The notes under the pieces: model-generated
What the model was told of the DNA's origin: nothing
Database searches by the model: none
Seen by the model: only the letters and a program-made list of their open reading frames with translations
Shown here: positions 19,970-28,540 of the stretch, one piece after another
Numbering within the stretch: position 1 is the first letter of the stretch
Layout of the letters: each line of letters opens with the position of its first letter
Made by a program: the position numbers and the translations under genes
From: Streptococcus suis YS56
GTDB lineage: Bacteria > Bacillota > Bacilli > Lactobacillales > Streptococcaceae
Assembly: GCF_000440115.1 (NCBI RefSeq)
Contig: NZ_ALMY01000069.1
Coordinates: 1 to 64,000, forward strand
Direction: 5' to 3'
DNA: 64,000 nucleotides

Positions 19970-22369
19970 ATGGAAACTGCAAATAAAAAATTCAGGTATA
20001 GTATTCGTAAATTTAAAGTCGGTGTAGGCTCGGTGTTAATTGCTACTTGCTTACTTGGGGCGGGAGTCTCGACACCAACCGCTTTTGCGATGATGGATTC
20101 TTCCCCAGCCACAGAGGATACCGAAGTTAAAAAAACACCTCTTCAACACCTCAAAGAACTTGTGGAAGAGCTAAAAATGGACTTGGCAGAGTTGGAGAAA
20201 CTTGAAAAGTACGAGAAATCAGCTTACCCTATTCAAGATTATTTGTGGAAGGAGTTTTCTGATTTTGGAACAAAAGAAATGGCTCGAGTTTCTTCTTTGA
20301 AGGAGGAAGATTCCCAAATTCCAAATATTGACCCTTTAGTTGACTTTGGAAATCATATTAAATGGGAGCGTTTGACGCGTCAAGTTGCTCAGTATCGTAA
20401 AAAATATCCTGATAATAAAGAAATTGAAGAAGAGTACAAGCAACATTTGGAGCAGACCAATGGTAAAAACTATGGTAGTCAAGAAGCTTTAAATTTACAA
20501 GCTTCTGTTAACGAAGCAGAACAAGCGTTTGAAAAGATTAAAGAAATAGTTAAAAAGCTAGAGCCGAAAGCTGAAGAGCCTGCTCCAGTACCAGAAGCTC
20601 CGAAAACAGAAGAAAAAGCTCCAGAATCGAAGGAAGAAACACCGAAAACTGACACGGAAGCTCCTAAAGATGAGAAAGAGGTTCCAGCCCCAACTCCAAT
20701 TCCAGACACACCAAAAGAGGAAGAGGGACCAAAACCAATGGAACCAGAGGCTGATAAGCCAACTCCTCCAACACCGGAAGCAGAAGCACCAAAAGCTGAG
20801 GAAGACACTCCAGCTCCGACTCCGATTCCAGAAGCTCCAGCACCGAAATCCGAGGAGGAAGTTCCTGCACCAATACCAGATGTCCCAGCACCGAAAGAGG
20901 ACGCTCCGAAAGTAGAAGAGAAGACTCCAGAAACGAAGGAAGAAACACCAGCTCCAGTACCGACCCCGAAAGAGGAAGAGGTTCCAGCCCCAACTCCAAT
21001 TCCAGACACACCAAAAGAGGAAGAGGGACCAAAACCAATGGAACCAGAGGCTGATAAGCCAACTCCTCCAGCACCGGATGCAGAGCCAACACCAGAAGCA
21101 CCAAAAGCAGAGGAGGCCACTCCAACCCCGAAAGTAGAAGAGGAAACACAGGTACCTAAGACAGAAGAAAAAGCTCCAGAATCGAAGGAAGAAACACCGA
21201 AAACTGACACGGAAGCTCCTAAAGATGAGAAAGAGGTTCCAGCCCCAACTCCAATTCCAGACACACCAAAAGAGGAAGAGGGACCAAAACCAATGGAACC
21301 AGAGGCTGATAAGCCAACTCCTCCAGCACCGGATGCAGAGCCAACACCAGAAGCACCAAAAGCAGAGGAGGCCACTCCAACCCCGAAAGTAGAAGAGGAA
21401 ACACAGGCACCTAAGACAGAAGAAAAAACTCCAGAATCGAAGGAAGAAACACCGAAAACTGACACGGAAGCTCCTAAAGATGAGAAAGAGGTTCCAGCCC
21501 CAACTCCAATTCCAGACACACCAAAAGAGGAAGAGGGACCAAAACCAATGGAACCAGAGGCTGATAAGCCAACACCAGAAGCGCCAAAAGCGGAGGAAGA
21601 AGCACCAGCTCCGACTCCAATGCCAGACACTCCAGCCCCAGTACCGGAAACTCCAATGGACGATCCGAAAATGGAAGAACCAAAAGCGGAAATGCCAGAC
21701 ACTCCAGCACCAAAAGTGGACAAACCACAAATGGAAGCACCGAAAACTGATAAAGTAGAGTCTGACAAACAGATGCCAGAGGCTAAGCAACCGGAAATGG
21801 AGCAACCGAAAGCAGAAGACATGCCGAAGGAGGAAATGCCAAAGGCAGAGAAACCAAAAGCGGAAGACTCTGCACCTAAGACAGCAGTTCCAGAAGTCGC
21901 ACCAAAAACAGCGGAAAAACCAAAGCTAGACTTCACAACAAAAGAACGCAAGGTAGAAGAAGCTCTCCCTATCAAAGAAGAAATCAGATATGATGCAAGC
22001 CTAGCGCTTGGCAAATCATACCTTCTTCAAGAAGGAAAAGCAGGTAAAAAAGTATCTGTTTATCAAGATGTCATAGTTGATGGTAAAGTTGTCGCAACCA
22101 ACCTATTATCAGAGACTATTGTTGAAGGTCAAAACCGTATCCTTGTAAAAGGTAGCTTGGAAATGAAGAAAGAAGAAGTAAAAACAACTCCTTCAGTACA
22201 ATCGAATCCGGCAATGAGTCATAAAGGTGCACCTTCTGCAAACAAAGCAACCCTACCTGCAACAGGTGAACAACGCAATAACCTAGCCTTAGTAGGCCTT
22301 GGTTTAGCTGGAATTAGCTTGGCAGTAGTCGCTACAGCTATAAACAAAAAATCTAAAGATCAAATCTAA
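19970..22369 (+). CDS. YSIRK/LPXTG surface protein with proline-rich repeats
   Basis: A 799-residue wall-anchored protein. The N-terminus has a YSIRK-type signal (FRYSIRKFKVGVGSVLIA) with likely cleavage after AFA at residue 40. Residues 45-195 are a charged helical domain, the probable binding region. From about residue 200 to 640 the protein is Pro/Glu/Lys/Ala-rich repeat (PAPTPIPDTPKEEEGPKPM units), a stalk expected to span the wall. Residues 650-740 form a small folded domain, followed by LPATG (22253-22267), a hydrophobic segment and a KKSKDQI tail. The architecture resembles host-factor-binding proteins such as pneumococcal PspC or S. suis Fhb-type proteins, but I cannot assign the ligand. 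Long open frames on the other strand are by-products of the repeats. Confidence 0.92.
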   Translation: METANKKFRYSIRKFKVGVGSVLIATCLLGAGVSTPTAFAMMDSSPATEDTEVKKTPLQHLKELVEELKMDLAELEKLEKYEKSAYPIQDYLWKEFSDFGTKEMARVSSLKEEDSQIPNIDPLVDFGNHIKWERLTRQVAQYRKKYPDNKEIEEEYKQHLEQTNGKNYGSQEALNLQASVNEAEQAFEKIKEIVKKLEPKAEEPAPVPEAPKTEEKAPESKEETPKTDTEAPKDEKEVPAPTPIPDTPKEEEGPKPMEPEADKPTPPTPEAEAPKAEEDTPAPTPIPEAPAPKSEEEVPAPIPDVPAPKEDAPKVEEKTPETKEETPAPVPTPKEEEVPAPTPIPDTPKEEEGPKPMEPEADKPTPPAPDAEPTPEAPKAEEATPTPKVEEETQVPKTEEKAPESKEETPKTDTEAPKDEKEVPAPTPIPDTPKEEEGPKPMEPEADKPTPPAPDAEPTPEAPKAEEATPTPKVEEETQAPKTEEKTPESKEETPKTDTEAPKDEKEVPAPTPIPDTPKEEEGPKPMEPEADKPTPEAPKAEEEAPAPTPMPDTPAPVPETPMDDPKMEEPKAEMPDTPAPKVDKPQMEAPKTDKVESDKQMPEAKQPEMEQPKAEDMPKEEMPKAEKPKAEDSAPKTAVPEVAPKTAEKPKLDFTTKERKVEEALPIKEEIRYDASLALGKSYLLQEGKAGKKVSVYQDVIVDGKVVATNLLSETIVEGQNRILVKGSLEMKKEEVKTTPSVQSNPAMSHKGAPSANKATLPATGEQRNNLALVGLGLAGISLAVVATAINKKSKDQI
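21001..21565 (+). repeat. 255-bp in-frame tandem repeats in the proline-rich surface protein
   Basis: Units starting at 21001 and 21256 are 255 bp (85 codons) long and differ at only about two bases. A partial third begins at 21511. A related, less regular copy begins at 20701. Near identity at the DNA level points to recent duplication and expected length variation between strains. Confidence 0.9.
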
Positions 22370-22387
22370 ACCATTATGAAACAGCAA

Positions 22388-22423
22388 CAAAGAGGCTGGG
22401 CGGAAACGCCCAGCCTCTTTTTA
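22388..22423. terminator. Strong bidirectional terminator
   Basis: AAAGAGGCTGGGCG and CGCCCAGCCTCTTT form a perfect 14-bp stem around a GAAA tetraloop with flanking A and T tracts. It separates the convergent surface-protein gene and pepX. Confidence 0.93.
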
Positions 22424-22440
22424 GAACTGAAAATCAAATA

Positions 22441-24708
22441 TTAGTGCGGTAAAATTAACTGTGATTGACTTAAATCAAGGTGGATTTGCCATTGAGAATT
22501 ATCCCGAACAGTGCATTCAAAGTCGGTGGTGTAGAGAACCAACTCCAAGACATCGCCTTTTTTCAGCTGATAAATGGTCGGCTGCAGTTTCCAGCTCAGG
22601 TCCATCCATTGGTCTGGCACCACTTCCTCGACAGTCATCAGGTCGGTGCGGTTCTGCAGGTTCATAAAGCCCTTGGTTACCAAGCGTTGTGGCATGTCTA
22701 CATAAGGCAACTCCAGCAGATTTTCTTGGGCATGGTAGCGACCGTTGTCCAAGCTCAATCGCGTTTTTGGCGTTGGGATCGGGGCTAGGCGTTTTTTGCT
22801 TCCCTTGTCCAATAGCTGAGCAGATAAGAGGCCTTTGGTTACACTAGAAGCTACACGGAGTTTCAGCGTGACCTGTCCGTTGAGCAGGAGGTCCTTCGTT
22901 ACAGGCAGCTCGATGCTGACTTGGTTGGCCTTGCCTGCATAGAGGTCTTGGTGGAAGGCAGGGTAAGATTTGCCGTAGCGGTCAAAATCTTCTTGGGCAT
23001 ACTGATTGGCAATGGTCTGGCTTCCAGTTCCCAGTGGCAAGACAGCCTCTTGTCCACCGCCAAAGGTGTCCAAGGTCGTCCAAGTTTGCTCACCGCTGTT
23101 GTCCTGCCAGATGACCGTTGGCAGTTGGTAGTTGTTCTCGTAGCCCAGCAGTTTTTGACTGAGCAGGGCGTTCATGGACTCACGGAAATCAATAGACTGC
23201 CAGTTGTTCATGTAAACATGGGCACCGTTGTGGAAGAAGAGGTGCTTTTTGATGTGGCTTGGCAGGGCATGGAACATATTCCAGACATGGATTGGCTTGA
23301 CATTCCAGTCCTGTGAGCCATGGGTAAAGACCACCTCACACTTGACCTTATCAGCGTGGAGCAGGTAGTTGCGGTCATGCCAGTATTGATTATAGTCGCC
23401 GCTGGTGCGGTCCAGAGCAGCACGTTCTGCTGCCAGTCCTTTTTCGTAGGCTGTTTTATTGCGGAGGAAGTCGCCTGCTTGCAGGCTCTTGGAGTAGGTC
23501 AGGGCGGTCAAGCTGTCCAGGTCTTCGCCTGGATAGCCGCCAGGGCTGGTCACCAGCCCGTTTTCACGGTAGTAGTCATACCAAGAGGAAATCCCTGCTT
23601 CTGCGATGACGACTTCCAATCCGTCCACGCCAGTTGTTGCCAAGGCATTGGACATGGTACCGAGATAAGATAGTCCCGTCGTCGCCACCTTACCATTGGC
23701 CCAATCAGCCTTGACCTCAAGCGAGCGAGTGTGGTCTGTATAGGCCTTGGTGCGACCGTTCAGCCAGTCAATCACCGCTTTGTAACCCTCCACCTGATTG
23801 TAGTCGCCAGATGTCATGTAGCCCGTCGAACCTAGCGTGCCGACACCAGACACATGGAGGCTGGCAAAGCCGCGAGCGAGGAAGTAGTCATTGAGGGAGT
23901 AAGAGGTGATGTGCCCCAGTTTTTCAGTGGCAGGGCTGACAGGTAGGTCCCGCTGGTCCAAGTCTAGCTTGGTGATGCTGGCCTGCTTGACCTGAATGGT
24001 ACCGACTTGTTTTTCAGCCAGTTCCCCTTCCATCTTATGCAGGGCCTTATCGCTGGCTACATCGTTAACTCCTTGATGATAGGGACTGTTGGTAATCACC
24101 GCAGGGATTTTCCCGTCAAAGTGAGGACGGAGAATGGATAGCTTAACAATATCTGTTTGCCCAGTCCCAGCCGTATCAACAGGTGTTTCGACATAGACTA
24201 CCTCACGAATGAGGTTTTTAGTCGAAAAGGTTGCCAAGGATTTGCCGTTGAAGAAATGGTAGCGATTGTCCTCAGGGATTAGGTCGTCGCTGACCAGCTG
24301 GTCAATCAAGGTGTTTCCAGACTTGGTGCGGGTATTGAGCAGCTGGTAGAGGTTATCAACGATGTCCCCATAGACAATGGGGAAATGGCTGGTTTTGCGG
24401 AATTCTTCCACATCTGTATAATCTACACCAGGCACAAATCCCAGCAACTGAAAGGCCACTTGATAGAAGATCTGGTCTATCAACTCACGGTCAGACTGGA
24501 AGAAGGTCAGGAGATCTGTCTCCCAATCCGCAATCATGTTGGACAGGGCAAAGTCGGTATTTTCTGTCAGGAAATGGCACTTTCTGACAAAGGTTTCTAA
24601 ATTTGTCTTGCTACTTGCATTAGGAATCAGTTGAAATCCCAGAGAATCAAGTTCTTGCAAGTAGATAGAGGTCTCTTTTTTTATGAAAGAAAATTGATTA
24701 AAGCGCAT
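22441..24708 (-). CDS. pepX: Xaa-Pro dipeptidyl-peptidase
   Basis: A 755-residue S15-family serine peptidase, the normal length for lactic acid bacteria. The nucleophile lies in [11 protein letters not shown] (about residue 350). The later [16 protein letters not shown] and [11 protein letters not shown] segments carry the Asp and His of the triad. The N-terminal helical domain and C-terminal beta-sandwich are present. It removes Xaa-Pro dipeptides from peptides; in S. suis it is also discussed as a DPP IV-like virulence factor. No signal peptide is seen, so it is cytoplasmic by sequence. GAGGAGAATTT precedes the ATG. Confidence 0.96.
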   Translation of the reverse strand: MRFNQFSFIKKETSIYLQELDSLGFQLIPNASSKTNLETFVRKCHFLTENTDFALSNMIADWETDLLTFFQSDRELIDQIFYQVAFQLLGFVPGVDYTDVEEFRKTSHFPIVYGDIVDNLYQLLNTRTKSGNTLIDQLVSDDLIPEDNRYHFFNGKSLATFSTKNLIREVVYVETPVDTAGTGQTDIVKLSILRPHFDGKIPAVITNSPYHQGVNDVASDKALHKMEGELAEKQVGTIQVKQASITKLDLDQRDLPVSPATEKLGHITSYSLNDYFLARGFASLHVSGVGTLGSTGYMTSGDYNQVEGYKAVIDWLNGRTKAYTDHTRSLEVKADWANGKVATTGLSYLGTMSNALATTGVDGLEVVIAEAGISSWYDYYRENGLVTSPGGYPGEDLDSLTALTYSKSLQAGDFLRNKTAYEKGLAAERAALDRTSGDYNQYWHDRNYLLHADKVKCEVVFTHGSQDWNVKPIHVWNMFHALPSHIKKHLFFHNGAHVYMNNWQSIDFRESMNALLSQKLLGYENNYQLPTVIWQDNSGEQTWTTLDTFGGGQEAVLPLGTGSQTIANQYAQEDFDRYGKSYPAFHQDLYAGKANQVSIELPVTKDLLLNGQVTLKLRVASSVTKGLLSAQLLDKGSKKRLAPIPTPKTRLSLDNGRYHAQENLLELPYVDMPQRLVTKGFMNLQNRTDLMTVEEVVPDQWMDLSWKLQPTIYQLKKGDVLELVLYTTDFECTVRDNSQWQIHLDLSQSQLILPH

Positions 24709-24889
24709 AAATTCTCCTCTTTTTTAGGATAATAGTCTATAATAGCTATTATATCTGATAAGCCAGTGTTTGTCTAAAAATTATCAGTATATATAAAAAT
24801 ATTAATGTATAAAACGACGATACAATTAGTTGTAAAATGATGAAATTTTTTATACAATATTGTAGAATGACTGAGGAGTGAAATGTATC

Positions 24890-25624
24890 GTGTTGAGAAA
24901 AAATGAAGCTATAGTCCCTATTTTACGTATTAATAATAGGGCTATTAATCAAGGATTTTTAGAAGAAAATCTAGGAATGAAAACCAAGCTAGAAGATGGT
25001 CCTTTTGCTGATTTTGGAGATAGAACAAGTCCAGAAACGAAGCTCGTTTTGACAGAATCTCCCGGTAATCGTACCCGTGCTGTTAAGGGACTTAAAAAAT
25101 TAAATAAAATTGTCATCAAAGTAGAAGAAGCCAGTGAAATTGAAGCTTTGCTGGCGCAAGGTTCACAGTATAGTAAACTCTACCAAGGAAAAAATGGCTA
25201 TGGTTTTGAAGCTGTGTCGCCAGAAGGAGACACCTTTCTTTTACATGCAGAAGCGTCTCTTGATGACCTAAAAGCAATCCTTCCACCTGTTCCATTTAAG
25301 GTGCAGGATGACTTTTCTGGTCTGACTGCTTTCACGGTGGAAGCTGTCTGGATCAATAGTCCACAAGCCAGCATTAGCCAAGATTTCTATGAGGCAATCT
25401 TACCTGAACAAGACTTTTTGCATTTTGTTGGGGCGGAAGGTGAAGATTTAGTAACCCCTGCGGATCTGGTTTGGGACTTGGACAGTTTGCGTTTTCCTGT
25501 CGAGCAGGATTTTGACTGGGCAAACTTGGAAAGCCAGTTGGAAGGTCCCTTCTTTAAAGATAAAAAAGCAAGCTTTATTCAAACGGTTGACCCAAGTGGT
25601 ATTGAATTGTGGTTCGAAAAATGA
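24890..25624 (+). CDS. cppA: CppA family protein (C3-degrading proteinase-like, VOC fold)
   Basis: About 244 residues. The N-terminal IVPILRINNRAINQGFLEENLGMKT and the following GDR.SPETKLVLTESPGNRTRAV segments match the CppA family, which has two glyoxalase/VOC-like domains. CppA is reported to degrade complement C3, but no signal peptide or classic protease motif is visible, so that role is uncertain here. The frame is open from a GTG at 24878; the GTG at 24890 is preferred because GAGGAG lies 11 nt upstream. The stop overlaps the next ATG. Confidence 0.82.
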   Translation: MLRKNEAIVPILRINNRAINQGFLEENLGMKTKLEDGPFADFGDRTSPETKLVLTESPGNRTRAVKGLKKLNKIVIKVEEASEIEALLAQGSQYSKLYQGKNGYGFEAVSPEGDTFLLHAEASLDDLKAILPPVPFKVQDDFSGLTAFTVEAVWINSPQASISQDFYEAILPEQDFLHFVGAEGEDLVTPADLVWDLDSLRFPVEQDFDWANLESQLEGPFFKDKKASFIQTVDPSGIELWFEK

Positions 25625-26562
25625 GACAAGTAATTTTAGACAAGATTTCAGAGCAGATTGTAGCAGGAGTCTATCCTGGTGCCAGTCTGGCTCTTTTTTC
25701 TAAGGGGCAGTGGCTGGAGTACTATCTGGGGACTCAGGATGGGCATACGCCAGTTGAGGCGGGTTTGACCTATGATTTGGCGTCTGTTTCCAAGGTGGTT
25801 GGTGTGGGGACTCTTGCGACTTTTCTGGTTAATAGCGGAGCTTTGGAGCTAGATAGGACCTTGCAGTCTTATTATCCTGCTTTTGCGGATAGTCAGGTCA
25901 CCATTCGGCAATTATTGACCCATACTAGTGGCATAGACCCCTTCATTCCCAATCGGGATAGTCTGGATGCCGACCAGCTCAAGGAAGCGATTTTGAAGAT
26001 TACTGTGACGGACAAGAAAGCTTTCCTCTATACAGACATCAATTTTCTCTTGCTAGGCTTTTTGCTGGAGGAACTGGGTAGAGACAGTCTGGACCAGCTG
26101 ATCAGTCGAGACGTTCTAGAGCCCTTTGGCATGTCTCAAACCTCCTTTGGACCAGTCAGTCAGGCGGTACCGACGGTACGTGGCGTCAAAGCAGGTGTGG
26201 TGCATGATCCCAAGGCGCGTGTCTTGGGCCTCCACGCGGGAAGTGCAGGTCTCTTTTCGACCGTCAAAGATTTGGAAATCTTTTTGGAGCACTATCTGAC
26301 GGCTGACTTTACGGCGAATTTAACGCAGGATTACGGTTTTGATGATAAGCGCAAGCGATCTCTGGCTTGGGATAAGAAGGGGGACTGGTTGTCCCATACG
26401 GGCTATACGGGGACCTTTATCATGTACAATCGTCCCTTGCAGAAAGCTGCGATTTTTCTCTCGAATCGTACTTTTGACAAGGATGAGCGGGCTCAGTGGA
26501 AGTTGGATAGAAACCAGATTATGGCCTTGATTCGGCAAGTTCTGGAGGAAGAAGGACAATGA
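25621..26562 (+). CDS. Serine hydrolase, beta-lactamase class C / esterase family
   Basis: A 313-residue protein of the PF00144 family. The catalytic SxxK is SVSK in DLASVSKVVGVGT (about residue 55), followed by LLTHTSGIDPF, a YTDINFLLLG segment standing for the YxN motif, and a C-terminal HTGYTG in place of KTG. No signal peptide is seen. Members include cytosolic esterases and D-aminopeptidases, so the substrate is not defined. The ATG overlaps the cppA stop (ATGA), and its own stop overlaps the next ATG, giving a tightly coupled three-gene operon. Confidence 0.88.
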   Translation: MRQVILDKISEQIVAGVYPGASLALFSKGQWLEYYLGTQDGHTPVEAGLTYDLASVSKVVGVGTLATFLVNSGALELDRTLQSYYPAFADSQVTIRQLLTHTSGIDPFIPNRDSLDADQLKEAILKITVTDKKAFLYTDINFLLLGFLLEELGRDSLDQLISRDVLEPFGMSQTSFGPVSQAVPTVRGVKAGVVHDPKARVLGLHAGSAGLFSTVKDLEIFLEHYLTADFTANLTQDYGFDDKRKRSLAWDKKGDWLSHTGYTGTFIMYNRPLQKAAIFLSNRTFDKDERAQWKLDRNQIMALIRQVLEEEGQ

Positions 26563-27035
26563 GATATGTTCTTCTGTTGAGAGGGATCAATGTCGGTGGT
26601 CGTAATAAAATCGTCATGGCTGAATTGCGTCAAGCGGTGGCAGATTTGGGCTATGATAAGGTTGAAACCTACATTAATAGCGGCAATCTCTTTTTTGATT
26701 CAACCAAGAATAGAGGGGACATTGTTGCTGAATTTCAAACTTTTTTCACAGAAAGATACCCCTTTGTGGAGCAATTTGCTCTACTAGATGCCCAAGATTA
26801 TCAAGCAGAAATCGATCAGCTTCCAGCTTGGTGGCAAGAAGAATTGGCGAGAAAGGATGTTCTCTTTTTCACCGAAGGATTGGATAAGCAGGCTATGGTG
26901 GACTATATTCAGTCCTTGCATCTAGGTGATGAAGTTCTACATCTCTCCGAGCATGCTATTTATTGGGGCAAATATACTGAAGGCAGCTATCTACAAACAG
27001 CCTACCACAAGCGGTTGGCTAAGTCAAACAAGTGA
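26559..27035 (+). CDS. DUF1697 family protein
   Basis: A 158-residue soluble protein starting MRYVLLLRGINVGGRNKI, the signature of DUF1697, followed by LGYDKVETYINSGNLFF. Function is unknown; the family has a ferredoxin-like fold. Translation is coupled to the serine hydrolase through an ATGA overlap. No terminator hairpin follows directly; the next 300 bp hold the 174-bp dispersed repeat. Confidence 0.88.
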   Translation: MRYVLLLRGINVGGRNKIVMAELRQAVADLGYDKVETYINSGNLFFDSTKNRGDIVAEFQTFFTERYPFVEQFALLDAQDYQAEIDQLPAWWQEELARKDVLFFTEGLDKQAMVDYIQSLHLGDEVLHLSEHAIYWGKYTEGSYLQTAYHKRLAKSNK

Positions 27036-27108
27036 CCATTCGGAATGGGAAGACTTTCTCAGTTATATCAAACTATTTAAAGAATGAAATAAAACGATAA
27101 ATCGTCAC

Positions 27109-27282
27109 AGAACGTAGACAAACTCCTAAAAATATAAAAAATTGAAGAAGTTTGCGAAAGATAGCAAGTCATTAAACTCTTAGAAACATTGATATTTCGG
27201 CGTCTCTGAGAGTTTTTTATTTTCAACATAAAGAAAAAAAGATTGAAGAAAATTGACCAAAATGGACTTTTTCTTCAATCTG
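27109..27282 (+). repeat. ~173-bp multi-hairpin dispersed element, copy 1
   Basis: This 174-bp stretch is almost identical, in reverse complement, to 62509-62680 (only a handful of differences). It contains at least two long hairpins: one near 27173-27218 formed by AAACTCTTAGAAAC and a GTCTCTGAGAGTTT arm, and one at 27241-27280 formed by GATTGAAGAAAA and TTTTCTTCAATC. A perfect 14-bp direct repeat, AAACGATAAATCGT, flanks it at 27092-27105 and 27283-27296. No coding capacity was seen. It looks like a small non-autonomous mobile element. Confidence 0.85.
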
Positions 27283-27372
27283 AAACGATAAATCGTTATT
27301 TATTTGTAATGCTTTCGACATCTTTTCCCGTCAAAATCTTGGTAAAATGAAATCATGATGAGGAGGTGTCAT

Positions 27373-28164
27373 ATGAAAAAGTTTAGTTGCAAATCTGTTC
27401 TAGCTCTTGCAGGGATTACGGTTGCGTTATCAACCATATCTCGTGTTCAAGCCACTAGTCATGTAGTAGTGGAAGGGGATTCCGTGTTCTCTATTGCGGA
27501 GCAATATGGGGTTGATCCCTACCAATTGGCTGAAGTGAATGCAATGGAAATAGACGGACTGATTACACCAGGTCAACATTTGGATCTTCCAGCTGGTTCT
27601 AATGAAGAAGTCTCAGTTGCGAGTCAAACAGACTATGTTGTTCAAAATGGGGATTCGTTTTATGGGATTGCAGATGCTTTTTCATTGGATGTCTACGAAT
27701 TGTTAACACAAAACCAAATGACCTTAGAGACGCCGCTCTATCCTGGACAGATTTTGAAATTAACAGAAACTATCTGGAATCAGGCTAGTGAGGTAAGTGC
27801 TGATAGCTACTATCTACCAGGCTATGAGTATGAGCCAGGCATTAACTACCCTGTTGGTCAATGTACATGGGGAGTACAGAAAGTTGCTCCTTGGGCAGGT
27901 GACTGGTGGGGCGATGCAGCTTCTTGGGGTGCGAATGCGGCGCGTGGTGGTTTCCGCACAGGAACAATACCTGAAGTTGGAGCCATTATTTCTTGGAACG
28001 ATGGCGCTCTGGGACACGTTGCCTATGTGACAGCTGTTAACGAGGATGGACAAATCCAAGTCCTCGAAGCCAACTATCGTGGCCAACAGTGGGTGGATAA
28101 TTTCCGTGGTTGGTTCTATCCGACGGATACCATCGGAGAAATTACCTATATCTATAATAACTAG
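27373..28164 (+). CDS. Secreted peptidoglycan hydrolase with two LysM and one CHAP domain
   Basis: 263 residues from the ATG at 27373, chosen for its GAGGAGGTG ribosome site. A signal peptide (residues 1-27, ending in SRVQA) is followed by LysM domains at about 28-75 (VVVEGDSVFSIAEQYGVDPY) and 83-130, then a CHAP domain at 150-263. The catalytic Cys is in GQCTWGVQK and the His in LGHVAYVTAV, with the Glu/Asn of VLEANYRG. It would act as an amidase or endopeptidase on the cell wall. It is monocistronic. Confidence 0.93.
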   Translation: MKKFSCKSVLALAGITVALSTISRVQATSHVVVEGDSVFSIAEQYGVDPYQLAEVNAMEIDGLITPGQHLDLPAGSNEEVSVASQTDYVVQNGDSFYGIADAFSLDVYELLTQNQMTLETPLYPGQILKLTETIWNQASEVSADSYYLPGYEYEPGINYPVGQCTWGVQKVAPWAGDWWGDAASWGANAARGGFRTGTIPEVGAIISWNDGALGHVAYVTAVNEDGQIQVLEANYRGQQWVDNFRGWFYPTDTIGEITYIYNN

Positions 28165-28171
28165 GATAAAT

Positions 28172-28214
28172 AATCATCCCTTTTCGAATCCAATTTCGAA
28201 AGGGATTTTTTTAT
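28172..28214 (+). terminator. Terminator of the LysM-CHAP gene
   Basis: CCCTTTTCGAA and TTCGAAAGGG pair around TCCAAT, followed by seven T residues. Confidence 0.87.
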
Positions 28215-28279
28215 GAACTGGTTCTGTATCCTTCCGAAAATCTGCTGTGTATCCTTCCGCAACACTCAGAAAATTTTTC

Positions 28280-28465
28280 GACATAGTATAGTCTTTTAGT
28301 TTACTTTTAGTACTAGGCAACGAGCCGCAGGCATAACTCAATGCTTTCTTATTTCTAGGCATTGACTTGCAACAGTCCCCCAGACTGTTGCAATCAGGCA
28401 AGGTGAGTTCAAACACTCCACTGGAGTGTTTGAAGTTAGAAATAAGGAAACAAAGTTTCCTCATT
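28280..28465 (+). repeat. Multi-hairpin mosaic repeat, family 2 copy A
   Basis: The interval between the CHAP gene and pflB carries several dyads: CAATGC/GCATTG (28339-28364), TTGCAACAGTC/GACTGTTGCAA (28367-28393), TTCAAACACTCC/GGAGTGTTTGAA (28408-28434), and GGAAAC/GTTTCC (28446-28460). An outer pair, CTTATTTCTA/TAGAAATAAG (28348-28357 and 28437-28446), could close two of these into a branched structure. The left part TAGTACTAGGCAACGAGCCGCAGG resembles boxA. A related copy in reverse lies at 35262-35372. Confidence 0.7.
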
Positions 28466-28496
28466 CGTCGACGTAATAAAAGATAAACTAAATGAC

Positions 28497-28532
28497 GATA
28501 AAAAGGACCTGCGTGTGCAAGTCCTTTTATCT
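28497..28532 (-). terminator. pflB terminator
   Basis: AAAAGGAC and GTCCTTTT arms surround a 12-base loop just after the pflB stop on the minus strand, followed on that strand by a T-rich tract. Confidence 0.75.
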
Positions 28533-28540
28533 TTGTTCGA

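Noticed and set aside
20479-22014. Open frames of up to 511 codons on the minus strand opposite the proline-rich surface protein
   Set aside because: They are low-complexity Ser/Gly/Phe or Leu/Trp-rich by-products of the GAA/CCA repeat composition, with no ribosome sites.
27310-27330. WalR box (TGTAAT-N5-TGTAAT type) before the LysM-CHAP gene
   Set aside because: Only the first half TGTAAT is present; the second half at the right spacing is CGACAT.
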